The notes beneath the pieces were generated by a model. The model had not been told where the DNA came from. It did not search any database and saw only the letters and a program-made list of their open reading frames with translations. Of a stretch of DNA of 39,806 bases, positions 1 through 9,269 are shown one piece after another. The DNA is from Candidatus Limnocylindrus primus (lineage in GTDB: Bacteria > Chloroflexota > Limnocylindria > Limnocylindrales > Limnocylindraceae). Position 1 is the first letter of the stretch, and every line of letters starts with the position of its first letter. A program made the translations under genes and the position numbers. Location of the stretch: the NCBI GenBank assembly GCA_003670475.1, contig QWRJ01000001.1, positions 1 to 39,806 of the forward strand. The letters are read 5' to 3'.

Positions 1-1
1 C

Positions 2-283
2 GCCGCGAAACTCGGCATCGTGCGGCCGTATGTGGGGCATGGGATCGGACGCGCCATGCATGAGGCCCCCCAGGTGCCGAACTATCGGACGGGGCGGAAG
101 AGCCTTACCCTCGCCCCTGGCCACTGTCTGGCGATTGAGCCGATGCTCACCCTCGGCTCCCCAGAGGTGGGGGTGATGGACGATGAGTGGACCGTTGTAA
201 CAATCGATGGGGGCCTTGCCGCCCACTTCGAGGATTCGATCGCGATCACCCCAGAGGGGTCGCTCCTCCTGACCAGGCCCTGA
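2..283 (+). CDS. map: Methionine aminopeptidase type I, C-terminal fragment (truncated by window start)
   Basis: Frame continues upstream of the ORF-track start; motifs RPYVGHGIGRAMHEAPQVPNY and LAIEPML typical of MetAP; located before infA as is common. Confidence 0.93.
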   Translation, partial: AAKLGIVRPYVGHGIGRAMHEAPQVPNYRTGRKSLTLAPGHCLAIEPMLTLGSPEVGVMDDEWTVVTIDGGLAAHFEDSIAITPEGSLLLTRP

Positions 284-318
284 GCGTGGCGGAGCTCCGC
301 CCCACGAAGGGGGCTTCG

Positions 319-347
319 TTGCGAGGGGGGCTGGGCTCTGCTATCCT
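319..347 (+). promoter_or_regulatory. Putative promoter for the infA operon: -35 TTGCGA (319-324), 17-nt spacer, extended -10 TGcTATCCT (342-347)
   Basis: Hexamer match with 17-nt spacing and a TGN extension in the map-infA gap. Confidence 0.5.
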
Positions 348-380
348 CCGCGTTCGTGCGTTTGGGGGCTCTCCCCACTC

Positions 381-402
381 GTCCCCTGGCTCGCCAGGGG
401 AC
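381..402 (+). promoter_or_regulatory. Perfect 10-bp inverted repeat (GTCCCCTGGC-TC-GCCAGGGGAC) in the infA leader
   Basis: Read directly; lies between the putative promoter and the infA start; no T-tract follows. Confidence 0.6.
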
Positions 403-429
403 AGCACCGCAGTCTGAAACGGGGGGTTG

Positions 430-648
430 TTGGCGAAGAAGGATTCGATCGAAGTCGAAGGTACCGTGGTTGAGCCACTGCCGAACACATCGTTCGTCAT
501 TGAACTCGAAAATGGCCATCGGATTCGTGCCTATATCAGCGGGAAGCTTCGGACGAATTTCATCCGAATCCTTCCAGGTGATCGGGTAAAGGTCGAACTC
601 TCGCCATACGATCTGACACAGGGTCGGATCACCTACCGGTTGAAGTAG
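430..648 (+). CDS. infA: Translation initiation factor IF-1
   Basis: TTG start; [72 protein letters not shown] is canonical IF-1. Confidence 0.95.
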   Translation: MAKKDSIEVEGTVVEPLPNTSFVIELENGHRIRAYISGKLRTNFIRILPGDRVKVELSPYDLTQGRITYRLK

Positions 649-664
649 CAGCACAGGAGACGAC

Positions 665-778
665 GTGAAGGTTTCTGCCTCGGTAAAGGTTCGATGCGAC
701 AAGTGCCTCGTGATTAAGCGGCACGGACGCGTCATGGTCATTTGCGAAAACCCGAAGCATAAGCAGCGGCAGGGATAG
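665..778 (+). CDS. rpmJ: 50S ribosomal protein L36 (bL36), zinc-binding form; missed by the ORF track (37 aa)
   Basis: GTG start; [37 protein letters not shown] matches L36 with CxxC...C....H. Confidence 0.95.
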   Translation: MKVSASVKVRCDKCLVIKRHGRVMVICENPKHKQRQG

Positions 779-781
779 CAG

Positions 782-1159
782 ATGGCACGTATCGCTGGCG
801 TTGATATTCCGCGCGAGAAGCGCGTCGAGATCGCCCTCACCTACATCTTCGGCGTTGGCCTTACCACCAGCCAGAAGATCCTGAAGCAGACCTCCATCAG
901 CCCAGACATCCGCGTCAAGGACCTCTCCGAAGAGCAGATCAATCGCCTTCGCGAAGTGGTCGACAAGGGGCAGAAGATCGAGGGCGACCTGCGCCGTGAG
1001 ATCGCCATGAACATCAAGCGTCTCATTGAGGTCGGCACCTACCGTGGCACGCGCCACCGTAAGAACTTGCCGTCGCGTGGTCAGCGCACCAAGACGAATG
1101 CACGTCAACGCCGAGGCGCACGTAAGACCGTCGCCGGCAAGAAGATTGAGAAGAAGTAA
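782..1159 (+). CDS. rpsM: 30S ribosomal protein S13 (uS13)
   Basis: [26 protein letters not shown]...[24 protein letters not shown]. Confidence 0.97.
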   Translation: MARIAGVDIPREKRVEIALTYIFGVGLTTSQKILKQTSISPDIRVKDLSEEQINRLREVVDKGQKIEGDLRREIAMNIKRLIEVGTYRGTRHRKNLPSRGQRTKTNARQRRGARKTVAGKKIEKK

Positions 1160-1175
1160 GGCGAGGGAGTAGACG

Positions 1176-1574
1176 ATGGCTGAGATGGAGAAGCGCCCAG
1201 CGAAGACGCGTCGCCGCGAGAAGAAGAACGTCCCTGTGGGGCAGGCACACATTGCCGCCTCGTTCAACAACACCCTGATCTCCATCACCGATCCAACGGG
1301 CGCCGTGCTCTCATGGGGCTCGGGCGGCGTTGCCGGCTTCAAGGGCTCGCGCAAGAGCACGCCGTACGCCGCATCGCTCGGCGCCGAAGCTGCCGCACGC
1401 AAGGCGATGGAGCATGGCCTCCGCTCCGTTGAAGTCTTTGTCAAGGGTCCAGGTGCCGGTCGCGAGCAGGCGATCCGCGGCCTACAGACCGCAGGTCTCG
1501 ACATCACCGCCATCACCGATGTGACGCCGCTGCCGCATAACGGCTGCCGTCCTCCAAAGAAGCGTCGAGTCTAG
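1176..1574 (+). CDS. rpsK: 30S ribosomal protein S11 (uS11)
   Basis: [42 protein letters not shown]...[15 protein letters not shown]. Confidence 0.97.
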   Translation: MAEMEKRPAKTRRREKKNVPVGQAHIAASFNNTLISITDPTGAVLSWGSGGVAGFKGSRKSTPYAASLGAEAAARKAMEHGLRSVEVFVKGPGAGREQAIRGLQTAGLDITAITDVTPLPHNGCRPPKKRRV

Positions 1575-1586
1575 GAAGGGAGACCC

Positions 1587-2213
1587 ATGGGTCGCGATAC
1601 CGGTCCAGTCTGCCGTCAGTGCCGCCGCGAGGGGGCGAAGCTCTTCTTGAAGGGCGCGCGTTGCTATACGAAGAAGTGCTCCTTTGAGCGCCGTCCAACA
1701 CCTCCAGGCATGCACGCGGTACGCCGCCGCAAGGTGGGCGACTATGGTCTCCAGCTGCGCGAGAAGCAGAAGATGCGCCGCGTCTATCGCCTCGGCGAGA
1801 CGCAGTTCCGTCGACTCTTTGAAGAGGCGGAGCGCGGCACCGACGTGACCGGCGAGCACCTCCTGCGACTCCTCGAACTGCGTTTTGACAACGTGGTCTT
1901 CCGCCTCGGCTTCGCCACCTCGCGCGACCAGGCTCGACAGTTCATCACCCACGGTCACTTTGCCGTGAATGGTGGTGCGGTGGACATCCCTTCATACGCC
2001 CTGAAGCCTGGCGACCAGGTCTCGTTGCGCGCTGGGCGTGCCGAGCTCACGCCATTCAAGGAGGCGGCTGAGACCCTAAAGAGCGCCGCAACGCAGGAGT
2101 GGCTGCGCATTGATGCACCAAAGCTCACCGGCCATGTGGTGGCGGTTCCGCGCCGCGATCAGATGCCGGGCGATTTCAACGAGCAACTCGTCGTTGAGTT
2201 CTACTCGCGATAA
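1587..2213 (+). CDS. rpsD: 30S ribosomal protein S4 (uS4), four-Cys zinc form
   Basis: MGRDTGPVCRQCRREGAKLFLKGARCYTKKCSFERR...VRRRKVGDYGLQLREKQKMRRVYRLGETQFRR. Confidence 0.97.
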   Translation: MGRDTGPVCRQCRREGAKLFLKGARCYTKKCSFERRPTPPGMHAVRRRKVGDYGLQLREKQKMRRVYRLGETQFRRLFEEAERGTDVTGEHLLRLLELRFDNVVFRLGFATSRDQARQFITHGHFAVNGGAVDIPSYALKPGDQVSLRAGRAELTPFKEAAETLKSAATQEWLRIDAPKLTGHVVAVPRRDQMPGDFNEQLVVEFYSR

Positions 2214-2227
2214 GAGAGGAGAGGCAG

Positions 2228-3241
2228 ATGACAGACGCAGTGACTTCACGAATCGCCCCGCTCGAGGAGCTCGGCTCCTACGGCAAGTACGAGGCTGGCC
2301 CATTCGCCCCTGGCTACGGCGTCACGCTCGGCAACGCCCTGCGTCGCGTACTGCTCGGGTCGCTTGAAGGGGCGGCGGTCACCGCCGTGCAGATCACCGG
2401 CGTCCAGCAGGAGTTCTCTGCACTCCCAGGCGTCCGCGAGGATGTCGTCCAGATCCTCCTCAACGTTAAGAAGATCCGACTCCGCAGCTTCGCCACCGGC
2501 CGCGTTGAGCTGACCCTCAACAAGAAGGGGGCAGGCCCAGTGACCGCTGGCGACATCACGCCAAACGGCCAGGTGGAGATCGTCAACCCAGAGCAGATCC
2601 TTATGACGCTCGACTCAGACAAGACGGCGATCGAAGCCTTCCTTGTTGTTGAGACTGGCGTCGGCTATGTCTCCGCTGATCGCCTTGAGGCGGATCCAGA
2701 CGGTGAGGCACGACCACGCGGTGTGATGGCGGTTGATGCCATCTTCACGCCAGTGCGCAAGGTGAACTTCACCGTTGAGAACACGCGCGTCGGCCAGGAT
2801 GTTGACCGCGAGAAGTTGATCCTTGAGATCGAGACCGACGGCACCATCACGCCAGAGGAGGCGGTGCGCAAGGCGGCGGCAATCCTCGTTGGCCAGTTCT
2901 CCGCATTCTCCGGCCTTGGCGAAGCGCCAGCACCGGCACCAGCCGCTGCGGTTGGTGGCAATCTGCTCGACGCGTCCATTGAAGACCTCGACCTTCCGAT
3001 GCGCGCCTACAACTCGTTGAAGCGTGCCGGGATCGTCAAGGTTGGCCAGCTCCTCACCGCGCTCGATGGCGGCGAGGCCGAACTCCTGAAGCTGCGCAAC
3101 TTTGGACAGAAGAGCCTCACCGAAGTTCGCGAGAAGCTCGTGGAGCGCGGCTTCGATGTGCCAGAGAGCACGCTGCCCCTCGATGCCTTTGACGACGAAG
3201 AGGGCGAAGATGGCGACGACGACGCGGAAGTGAAGGCCTGA
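2228..3241 (+). CDS. rpoA: DNA-directed RNA polymerase subunit alpha
   Basis: N-terminal GYGVTLGNALRRVLLGSLEGAAVTAVQI and C-terminal alphaCTD (LDLPMRAYNSLKRAGI...LRNFGQKSLTEVREKL). Confidence 0.97.
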   Translation: MTDAVTSRIAPLEELGSYGKYEAGPFAPGYGVTLGNALRRVLLGSLEGAAVTAVQITGVQQEFSALPGVREDVVQILLNVKKIRLRSFATGRVELTLNKKGAGPVTAGDITPNGQVEIVNPEQILMTLDSDKTAIEAFLVVETGVGYVSADRLEADPDGEARPRGVMAVDAIFTPVRKVNFTVENTRVGQDVDREKLILEIETDGTITPEEAVRKAAAILVGQFSAFSGLGEAPAPAPAAAVGGNLLDASIEDLDLPMRAYNSLKRAGIVKVGQLLTALDGGEAELLKLRNFGQKSLTEVREKLVERGFDVPESTLPLDAFDDEEGEDGDDDAEVKA

Positions 3242-3242
3242 G

Positions 3243-3599
3243 ATGACGTCGCACGCGATTGGTGGTCGCAAGCTCTCTCGAAAGCAGGGGCCCCGACTCG
3301 CCCTGTATAAGAACCTGATCGTCTCGGTCTTGCGCTACGAGCGCATCCAGACGACCGAGGCGAAGGCGAAGGAGATTCGTCCGCAGGTTGAGCAGATCAT
3401 CACGCTCGCCAAGAAGGGTGGCCTCAGCGCGCGCCGCGCGGTGATCGCCGCGCTCCCGAACGAGCCGCTCGTCGTGGATAAGCTTTTCGATGAGATCGTG
3501 CCAAAGTATGCGGACCGCACCTCTGGCTACTGCAGGATCACCAAGATCGGCATCCGCCAGGGTGACTCTTCGCCGCTCGTCCAGATTGAGCTCGTCTAG
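3243..3599 (+). CDS. rplQ: 50S ribosomal protein L17 (bL17)
   Basis: RKLSRKQGPRLALYKNLIVSVLRYERIQTTEAKAKEIRP. Confidence 0.96.
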   Translation: MTSHAIGGRKLSRKQGPRLALYKNLIVSVLRYERIQTTEAKAKEIRPQVEQIITLAKKGGLSARRAVIAALPNEPLVVDKLFDEIVPKYADRTSGYCRITKIGIRQGDSSPLVQIELV

Positions 3600-3608
3600 G
3601 AGGTTGAT

Positions 3609-4040
3609 GTGAATATGAAGACGTGGACGCCTCGCGCCGCAGAGATTGAGCGCAACTGGTACGTGGTTGACGCTGAGGGGCAGACGCTCGGTCGCCTCGC
3701 AACGAAGATTGCCACCACCCTCCTCGGCAAGGGGAAGCCAACCTACGCCGACCATATGGATACTGGCGACTTCGTGATCGTGATCAACGCTGAGAAGCTT
3801 GTGGTGACGGGCGACCGCCTGCTCAGCAAGAAGTATCACTCGCACTCAGGACACCCGGGCGGCCATAAGGAAGAGGTGCTCGGCGACCTTATCCAGCGCA
3901 AGCCGACCGAGGCGATCCGACGCGCCGTCAAGGGGATGCTTCCAAAGACGAAGCTCGCCAACGCGCAGATCACCAAGTTGAAGATCTACGCTGGCCCTGA
4001 TCATCCACACGCACCACAGCAGCCGAAGCCCCTCGCATGA
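3609..4040 (+). CDS. rplM: 50S ribosomal protein L13 (uL13)
   Basis: [49 protein letters not shown]. Confidence 0.96.
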   Translation: MNMKTWTPRAAEIERNWYVVDAEGQTLGRLATKIATTLLGKGKPTYADHMDTGDFVIVINAEKLVVTGDRLLSKKYHSHSGHPGGHKEEVLGDLIQRKPTEAIRRAVKGMLPKTKLANAQITKLKIYAGPDHPHAPQQPKPLA

Positions 4041-4456
4041 GTCCGAAGGAGAAGAGTGTGAGCAACCTGCCGTACTACCAGGGCACTGGCCGCCGCAAGA
4101 CCTCCATCGCACGCGTGCGCCTGGTTGCGGGTGAGGGACAGATCGTCATCAACGGACGCACCTACGTGGAGCACTTCGGCGGCGCCATCCCGCAGGCCGA
4201 GGTCTTCGCTCCGTACCGCGTCACTGGCACCGAGGGTCGCTTCAACGCGATGGTGAAGGTTGAGGGTGGTGGCATCTCTGGACAGGCCGGCGCAATCCGC
4301 CACGGCATCTCGCGCGCACTCCTCTCCGCAGACCCTGAGGCCTTCCGACTCCCACTTCGCCAGGCCGGCTTCCTGACGCGCGACCCGCGCGCCAAGGAGC
4401 GAAAGAAGTACGGTCTGCGACGCGCTCGCAAGGCGAAGCAGTTCACGAAGCGCTGA
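4037..4456 (+). CDS. rpsI: 30S ribosomal protein S9 (uS9)
   Basis: [18 protein letters not shown]...[16 protein letters not shown]...[25 protein letters not shown]. Confidence 0.96.
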   Translation: MSPKEKSVSNLPYYQGTGRRKTSIARVRLVAGEGQIVINGRTYVEHFGGAIPQAEVFAPYRVTGTEGRFNAMVKVEGGGISGQAGAIRHGISRALLSADPEAFRLPLRQAGFLTRDPRAKERKKYGLRRARKAKQFTKR

Positions 4457-4477
4457 TCTAGCGCAGCTGCGCTGCTG

Positions 4478-5848
4478 ATGGCCGCGGTCCGCTTCGGCAC
4501 CGACGGAATCCGCGGCATCGCGGGCGAGAGCCTTACCGATTCAATCGCCTACGCGCTCGGGCGCGCCCTTGCTGCGCACTTCCCAGGTGGAACCATCCTG
4601 ATCGGTCGCGACACGCGACCGAGCGGCGCAGGGCTCAGCGCTGCACTTGCGGCGGGGGCGAACGCCGCTGGTGCACACGCGATCGATCTTGGCGTCATTC
4701 CAACACCTGGGCTCGCCGCAGTTGTTGCGGGTGAGCCGACCGCATCATGCGGCGTGGTGGTTACCGCATCGCATAACCCAGTGGAGTACAACGGGCTAAA
4801 GGTGCTCGGCCGCGATGGCCGCAAGGTAGCGGATGTCGTGGAGCGTGAGCTTGAGGCGGCGATTGACGCTGAACTTGCACGCGGTGTTGAGACCGCGTCG
4901 GATCAGGTGCGTGGTGCGAGTTCGACAGTTGAAGGGGAGTCGTATCGTGCGCGATACACCGCACAGCTCGCCGCCACCGCCGCCGTAGCGGCACCAGACT
5001 CCGCCGCTGCAGCTCTCCGCGTGCTTGTTGACGCTGCGAATGGTGCGGGGGCGCCGTTCGCCGTGGCAGCACTCGCCGCAACCGGTGCCAACGTTGAGGG
5101 GATGGCGCTCGGAGACGGCGTCATTAATGATGCGGTTGGTGCCACCTCGCCGGAAGCGTTGGGCGCGCGGGTTCTTGCTAGTGGTGTGGATCTTGGGATC
5201 GCCCTAGACGGCGACGCCGATCGTTGCGCCGTAGTGGATGAGCGCGGTCAGCTGGTTGACGGCGACGTGGTGATTGCTCTCATCGCGCTCGACCGCAAGG
5301 CGCGTGGCCTTCCACACTCGGATCAGGTGGTGGCGACGATCTTGACGAACAGTGGCATTGAGCGGCAGCTCGCCGCGGCGGGGATTAGGCTCAAGCGCAC
5401 CCCGGTAGGGGATCGCCATATCGCTGAGGCGCTCGCCGGTAAGAGGGAAGGGTTCGGCGGTGAGAAGAGCGGCCACCTCCTCTTCCCAGAACATGCACCG
5501 ACCGGCGATGGGCTGATTAGCGCGATTGAGGTGATTGCGCTCTGTGCGCGAGCGAAGCGACCACTCTCACAACTTGCAGCGGCGCTTCCGCTTGATCCAC
5601 AGGTGCAGCGAGTGATTCACGTGGAGGAGGGCGAGGCGGAGACGCTCCTTGCGGACCCACGGTTTACCCAGGTGGTGCGCGAGGTGGAGGCGCTCCTTGG
5701 GGCAGGGGGCGGCCGCATCCTGGTGCGTCCGTCAGGCACTGAGCCGCTCCTTCGCGTCATGGCGGAGGGACCCGATGCTGCGGCGGTAGCGTCGGCAGCG
5801 GAGCGCCTTCTTGGCGCCGCCGCCAGCCTCCTCAGTCGTCGCTCCTGA
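4478..5848 (+). CDS. glmM: Phosphoglucosamine mutase
   Basis: RFGTDGIRGIAGE; TASHNPVEYNGLKV; DGDADRCAVVDERG; RPSGTEPLLRVMAEG. Confidence 0.95.
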   Translation: MAAVRFGTDGIRGIAGESLTDSIAYALGRALAAHFPGGTILIGRDTRPSGAGLSAALAAGANAAGAHAIDLGVIPTPGLAAVVAGEPTASCGVVVTASHNPVEYNGLKVLGRDGRKVADVVERELEAAIDAELARGVETASDQVRGASSTVEGESYRARYTAQLAATAAVAAPDSAAAALRVLVDAANGAGAPFAVAALAATGANVEGMALGDGVINDAVGATSPEALGARVLASGVDLGIALDGDADRCAVVDERGQLVDGDVVIALIALDRKARGLPHSDQVVATILTNSGIERQLAAAGIRLKRTPVGDRHIAEALAGKREGFGGEKSGHLLFPEHAPTGDGLISAIEVIALCARAKRPLSQLAAALPLDPQVQRVIHVEEGEAETLLADPRFTQVVREVEALLGAGGGRILVRPSGTEPLLRVMAEGPDAAAVASAAERLLGAAASLLSRRS

Positions 5849-5868
5849 GCGAGCGGTAGACTACGCGC

Positions 5869-6276
5869 ATGTTGCGCGACACGTCGTTCCAGCACGAGCT
5901 CCCCGCGCTGGGGGTCGACATCGTGCGTGTGGAGCGGATTGCCGCCGTCCTTCAGCGTCACCCCGCCCGCTTTGAGGCGCGCGTCTTGACCGGAGCTGAG
6001 CGCTCCTATGTCCGCGCACGACCAGAGAACTTGGCTGGTCGCTGGGCGGCGAAAGAGGCGGTCTCCAAGGTGCTCGGCCTTGGGGTTCGAGGGATCGGCT
6101 GGCGTGAGATCGAGATTGAGCTACTCGCCACAGGCCAGCCAACGGTGCGCCTCCACGGTAACGCGGCGCTACGTGCGGATCAGCTCGGCATTGAAGCGAT
6201 CGCCGTCTCGATCAGCCATGAGCGCGAATACGCCATCGCTGTCGCCTTCGGTCAGCACACCGTACGCGAGGCATAA
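5869..6276 (+). CDS. acpS: Holo-[acyl-carrier-protein] synthase
   Basis: LGVDIVRVERI...RFEARVLTGAERSYV...AGRWAAKEAVSKVLGLGVRGIGWREIEI; SISHEREYAIAVA. Confidence 0.94.
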   Translation: MLRDTSFQHELPALGVDIVRVERIAAVLQRHPARFEARVLTGAERSYVRARPENLAGRWAAKEAVSKVLGLGVRGIGWREIEIELLATGQPTVRLHGNAALRADQLGIEAIAVSISHEREYAIAVAFGQHTVREA

Positions 6277-6278
6277 GT

Positions 6279-7505
6279 ATGGGAATTCCCGAGGCGCTTC
6301 TCGCCGCGGGACTGCCACCACTCGCCCGCGCCGCATGGGTCGAGGTCAGCCTTGATGCGATCGCGAACAATGTGCGCAGTCTGAAGGCGCGCCTTCCAGA
6401 GGGTGGCCACATTGATGTCGTGCTGAAGTCAAACGCCTATGGTCTTGGCGCCGTCCAGATCGCTCGTGCCTCCATCGCCGCTGGCGCGCGCGCCGTGCTG
6501 GTGGCGACCGTTGATGAGGCGATTCAGCTACGACGCGCAGGGATCAGCGCACCGCTCCGTGTCCTCTGGCGCGTGCCGAGCGAGTACCTGCGTGAAGCGG
6601 CGCAACTCGAGATCGGCGTCCCCGCAACTTCTCCCGCCGTCGTCACTGAACTCCTCGCTGCAGATCTTCATGGCCTGTCGCCACTGATCGTTGATGTGGA
6701 GGTTGATACGGGACTCGGTCGTGACGGCATCCTGCCTGACGAACTAGAAAAACAACTGACGCTACTGCGCGCCGCGAGCGATCGCATCACGCTCCGCGGC
6801 ATCTGGAGTCATCTCACCGCCGCAGAGGATGCCCCTCGATCTGAGCGACAGGCTGAACGACTGAACGAAGTGTCTGATCAGCTCGCCGATCCTGCAGCTG
6901 GTGGCCTCAGCGTGGGGCTCGAGCGACACCTCGTCGGCTCTGGCGGACTACTCACCATGGGTGGCACGCAGCACGTTGCGCGCGTGGGGATCGCCCTCTT
7001 CGGCGTGGTGCCGAATGCGCTGCGCTCCACCTCTTCTGCCGCTGACATTGGCCTTGCTTCGGTCTATCAGCTGATCGCCCGACCGATTCGAATCGCAACG
7101 CTTCCTGCGGGACACGGCGTGGGCTACGGCCCGCACTTCGTCGCAAAGCGTCCATCACGCATCATCACCCTGCCGATCGGCTATGCGGATGGAATCTCGT
7201 ACCACGACAAGGATCGCGCTGAGGTGCTCGTTCGTGGGGTGCGGCTTCCGGTGGTCGGCACGATCGCGATGGACTCGATCACGATTGACGCAACAGATCA
7301 CCCAGCGAAGGATCTCAGCCCGTTGGATGACGTCATTTTCATTGGTCGATCCGGCGACGAAGTGATTGAGCCAGTTGATGTTGCGCGTCGTCGCGAGACC
7401 ATCACCAATGAGGTCTCAACGAGCTTTACTAACCGACTTGCGCGTGTCTACACACGTGCTGGACTCCCAGTTGCGGTCGCCACGCTGATCGAGGCCACCC
7501 CATGA
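6279..7505 (+). CDS. alr: Alanine racemase
   Basis: AAWVEVSLDAIANNVRSLKARL...VVLKSNAYGLGAVQIA (PLP Lys); GIALFGVVP; LPIGYADGI. Confidence 0.94.
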   Translation: MGIPEALLAAGLPPLARAAWVEVSLDAIANNVRSLKARLPEGGHIDVVLKSNAYGLGAVQIARASIAAGARAVLVATVDEAIQLRRAGISAPLRVLWRVPSEYLREAAQLEIGVPATSPAVVTELLAADLHGLSPLIVDVEVDTGLGRDGILPDELEKQLTLLRAASDRITLRGIWSHLTAAEDAPRSERQAERLNEVSDQLADPAAGGLSVGLERHLVGSGGLLTMGGTQHVARVGIALFGVVPNALRSTSSAADIGLASVYQLIARPIRIATLPAGHGVGYGPHFVAKRPSRIITLPIGYADGISYHDKDRAEVLVRGVRLPVVGTIAMDSITIDATDHPAKDLSPLDDVIFIGRSGDEVIEPVDVARRRETITNEVSTSFTNRLARVYTRAGLPVAVATLIEATP

Positions 7506-7543
7506 TCAAGGCCACCCCATGATTACGGTCGCCCCATGAGCAA
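7493..7543 (+). repeat. Three tandem 17-bp units at the alr / 577-aa ORF junction, creating two 6-codon mini-ORFs
   Basis: GGCCACCCCATGATCAA (7493-7509), GGCCACCCCATGATTAC (7510-7526), GGTCGCCCCATGAGCAA (7527-7543). Each contains CCCCATGA. Confidence 0.9.
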
Positions 7544-9269
7544 GAGCCTGCGCGAGGGGACTGAGCTTCGCCACGCGGCGTCACTCCTGCTCTTGGTCGA
7601 AGGGCTCGACACGATCTCGGCCGCACTCGTGCGCGAGGGTGGAGGGAGTGAGGCACTGCTTAGCGCGCTTCGCGTTCCGCGTGGCGGTTCAATCGAGGCG
7701 CTTGGCGCGACGCTCGCCGCAAGCGCAGGTCTCTCGGGAGTGACAGAAGAGGTGCGGGGTGGTGCGGCGGAGGCTGCTGTCGCCGCTGGCCGCCTCGCAG
7801 AGCGTCTCGGCATTCCGATCCGCGTGGTTGAGGTGGAGGGTGATGCTTCGCGCATGCTGCTTGCGGGGACGGATCGCTCAGCACTCTCCTTTGAGGTGGC
7901 GGCGGCGGCACTCGTTCCGCTTGACCCTACCGAGCGACGACGGCGCGCGGATGGCGTCCTCGCCCTCCTTGGGCGCACCGATCGCTCCGCGATTAGTGAC
8001 GCACTCGGAGACCTTGCCGATGCGCCGCTTCGCGACCGAGACGATGAGCGCGAACAGATTCGTGCCGCGGCGACCGTCGATGCGCTGCGCCGACTCGGCG
8101 AGGCGCTCAGCGGAGAGGATTTCGGCGAGGCGGAGACGGATGCCGCACCACTCTTGGTCGTTGGGAGTGCCGCGAGCCTCATTGCAACCGGGGCGCTCCC
8201 GCTCACCGTCCTGGTCCCACTGATCGCTCCGGGGCGCACTAGGATCCTCCTTGAGCCGTATGGCGTCTTCGCAGCGCTCGGCGACAGCGGACTCGACGAC
8301 GAGCGCGCCGCATCGCTGCTCGGCTCACTCATGAGCGACCTGCTCCTCCCTGGCGGCGATCTCTTCCTGATTGACGGCGGCGCAGGAGACGAGGTGACCC
8401 TGCAGATCAACGGCGAGCCGCAGGTGCTCCTCCGCGGCAGTTCGCTCGTCCTTCCACTGCGGAGCGGGGAGTCAACTGAGGTGGAGATCAGTGCGAGTGA
8501 CCTGCAGCTGCGCACAGAGATGCACGGCGGGATCAGTCGCGCCGCGGTGGTCTTTGGCGATGCGCAGGTTGATCTGAGCCCCGATGCGCAGAACACGCTC
8601 TCGGCAGCAGCAGCTGCAGCGGTCGCCGCCGCACCCATCCCTGCGCCAATCCATCTTCTCCCAGTTGGTGGCGGTGCGACGGGGCATCGGAGCGCGCGCC
8701 TCCTCCTTGGTGACGCAGTAGAGGGCAACGTGCACTTCAGTGAAGCCGAACCGGATGCAGATGGTTGGGAGTCGGCACGTACCGCTGGGCTTCTCGCCAT
8801 CGTGCAGGCATCGCCAGAGACGGTGCTTCGCGCACGGGCTGTTGGTGTTCGTGGCGTGATCGTCTGCGGGCTGAGCGATGGCGAGCGTGATGCGCTCGCC
8901 GCCTCACTCGAGCGCCGCATTGCCGCAGCGGTTGCAACGGAACCGTTCGGACTCCTGATCATGACCTCGCGTCGAATGAGTGAGAGCGGCCAGAGTTCGG
9001 TCACTGCACTCCTTCGTAGCCTGCATGGTGGCCGCGTCACACTAAGTGCTGAGCCGATCGGCCTCTTGATGGCGAGCGCCTCAGTGCTCCGAGAGGCGAG
9101 CGCGGCGCAGGCTGGTGACGTGCGCGTCATCGGTGGTGCGTATGAGGGCACCTTCGGCACCTGGGAAGGCCTCGCTGATCCACGCGCGGATGATCCGCTT
9201 GGCGCGGTGCGGATTAACGGGGTCCTACGCGCAATCCCACTCGGTGATCTGCAGCGCATCACCGCGTGA
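7536..9269 (+). CDS. 577-aa protein; probable divergent MutL/GlmL-type (cobalamin-mutase-associated) protein
   Basis: Long ORF coupled to alr and tsaE. From memory of the family, LIATGALPLTVLVPLIAPGRTRILLEPYGVFAALGD and the C-terminal ARAVGVRGVIVCGLSD...VTALLRSLHGGRVTLSAEP...VRVIGGAYEGTFG resemble Chloroflexota GlmL/KOW-like proteins; not verified. Confidence 0.5.
   Translation: MSKSLREGTELRHAASLLLLVEGLDTISAALVREGGGSEALLSALRVPRGGSIEALGATLAASAGLSGVTEEVRGGAAEAAVAAGRLAERLGIPIRVVEVEGDASRMLLAGTDRSALSFEVAAAALVPLDPTERRRRADGVLALLGRTDRSAISDALGDLADAPLRDRDDEREQIRAAATVDALRRLGEALSGEDFGEAETDAAPLLVVGSAASLIATGALPLTVLVPLIAPGRTRILLEPYGVFAALGDSGLDDERAASLLGSLMSDLLLPGGDLFLIDGGAGDEVTLQINGEPQVLLRGSSLVLPLRSGESTEVEISASDLQLRTEMHGGISRAAVVFGDAQVDLSPDAQNTLSAAAAAAVAAAPIPAPIHLLPVGGGATGHRSARLLLGDAVEGNVHFSEAEPDADGWESARTAGLLAIVQASPETVLRARAVGVRGVIVCGLSDGERDALAASLERRIAAAVATEPFGLLIMTSRRMSESGQSSVTALLRSLHGGRVTLSAEPIGLLMASASVLREASAAQAGDVRVIGGAYEGTFGTWEGLADPRADDPLGAVRINGVLRAIPLGDLQRITA

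Noticed and set aside
4460-4473. 14-bp perfect palindrome AGCGCAGCTGCGCT between rpsI and glmM
   Set aside because: Short GC-rich palindrome in a 21-nt gap; too little context to separate from chance, no T-tract.
7523-9262. 579-aa minus-strand ORF
   Set aside because: Antisense shadow of the 577-aa plus ORF; Ser/Arg/Ala-rich with no recognisable motifs, typical of high-GC antisense frames.
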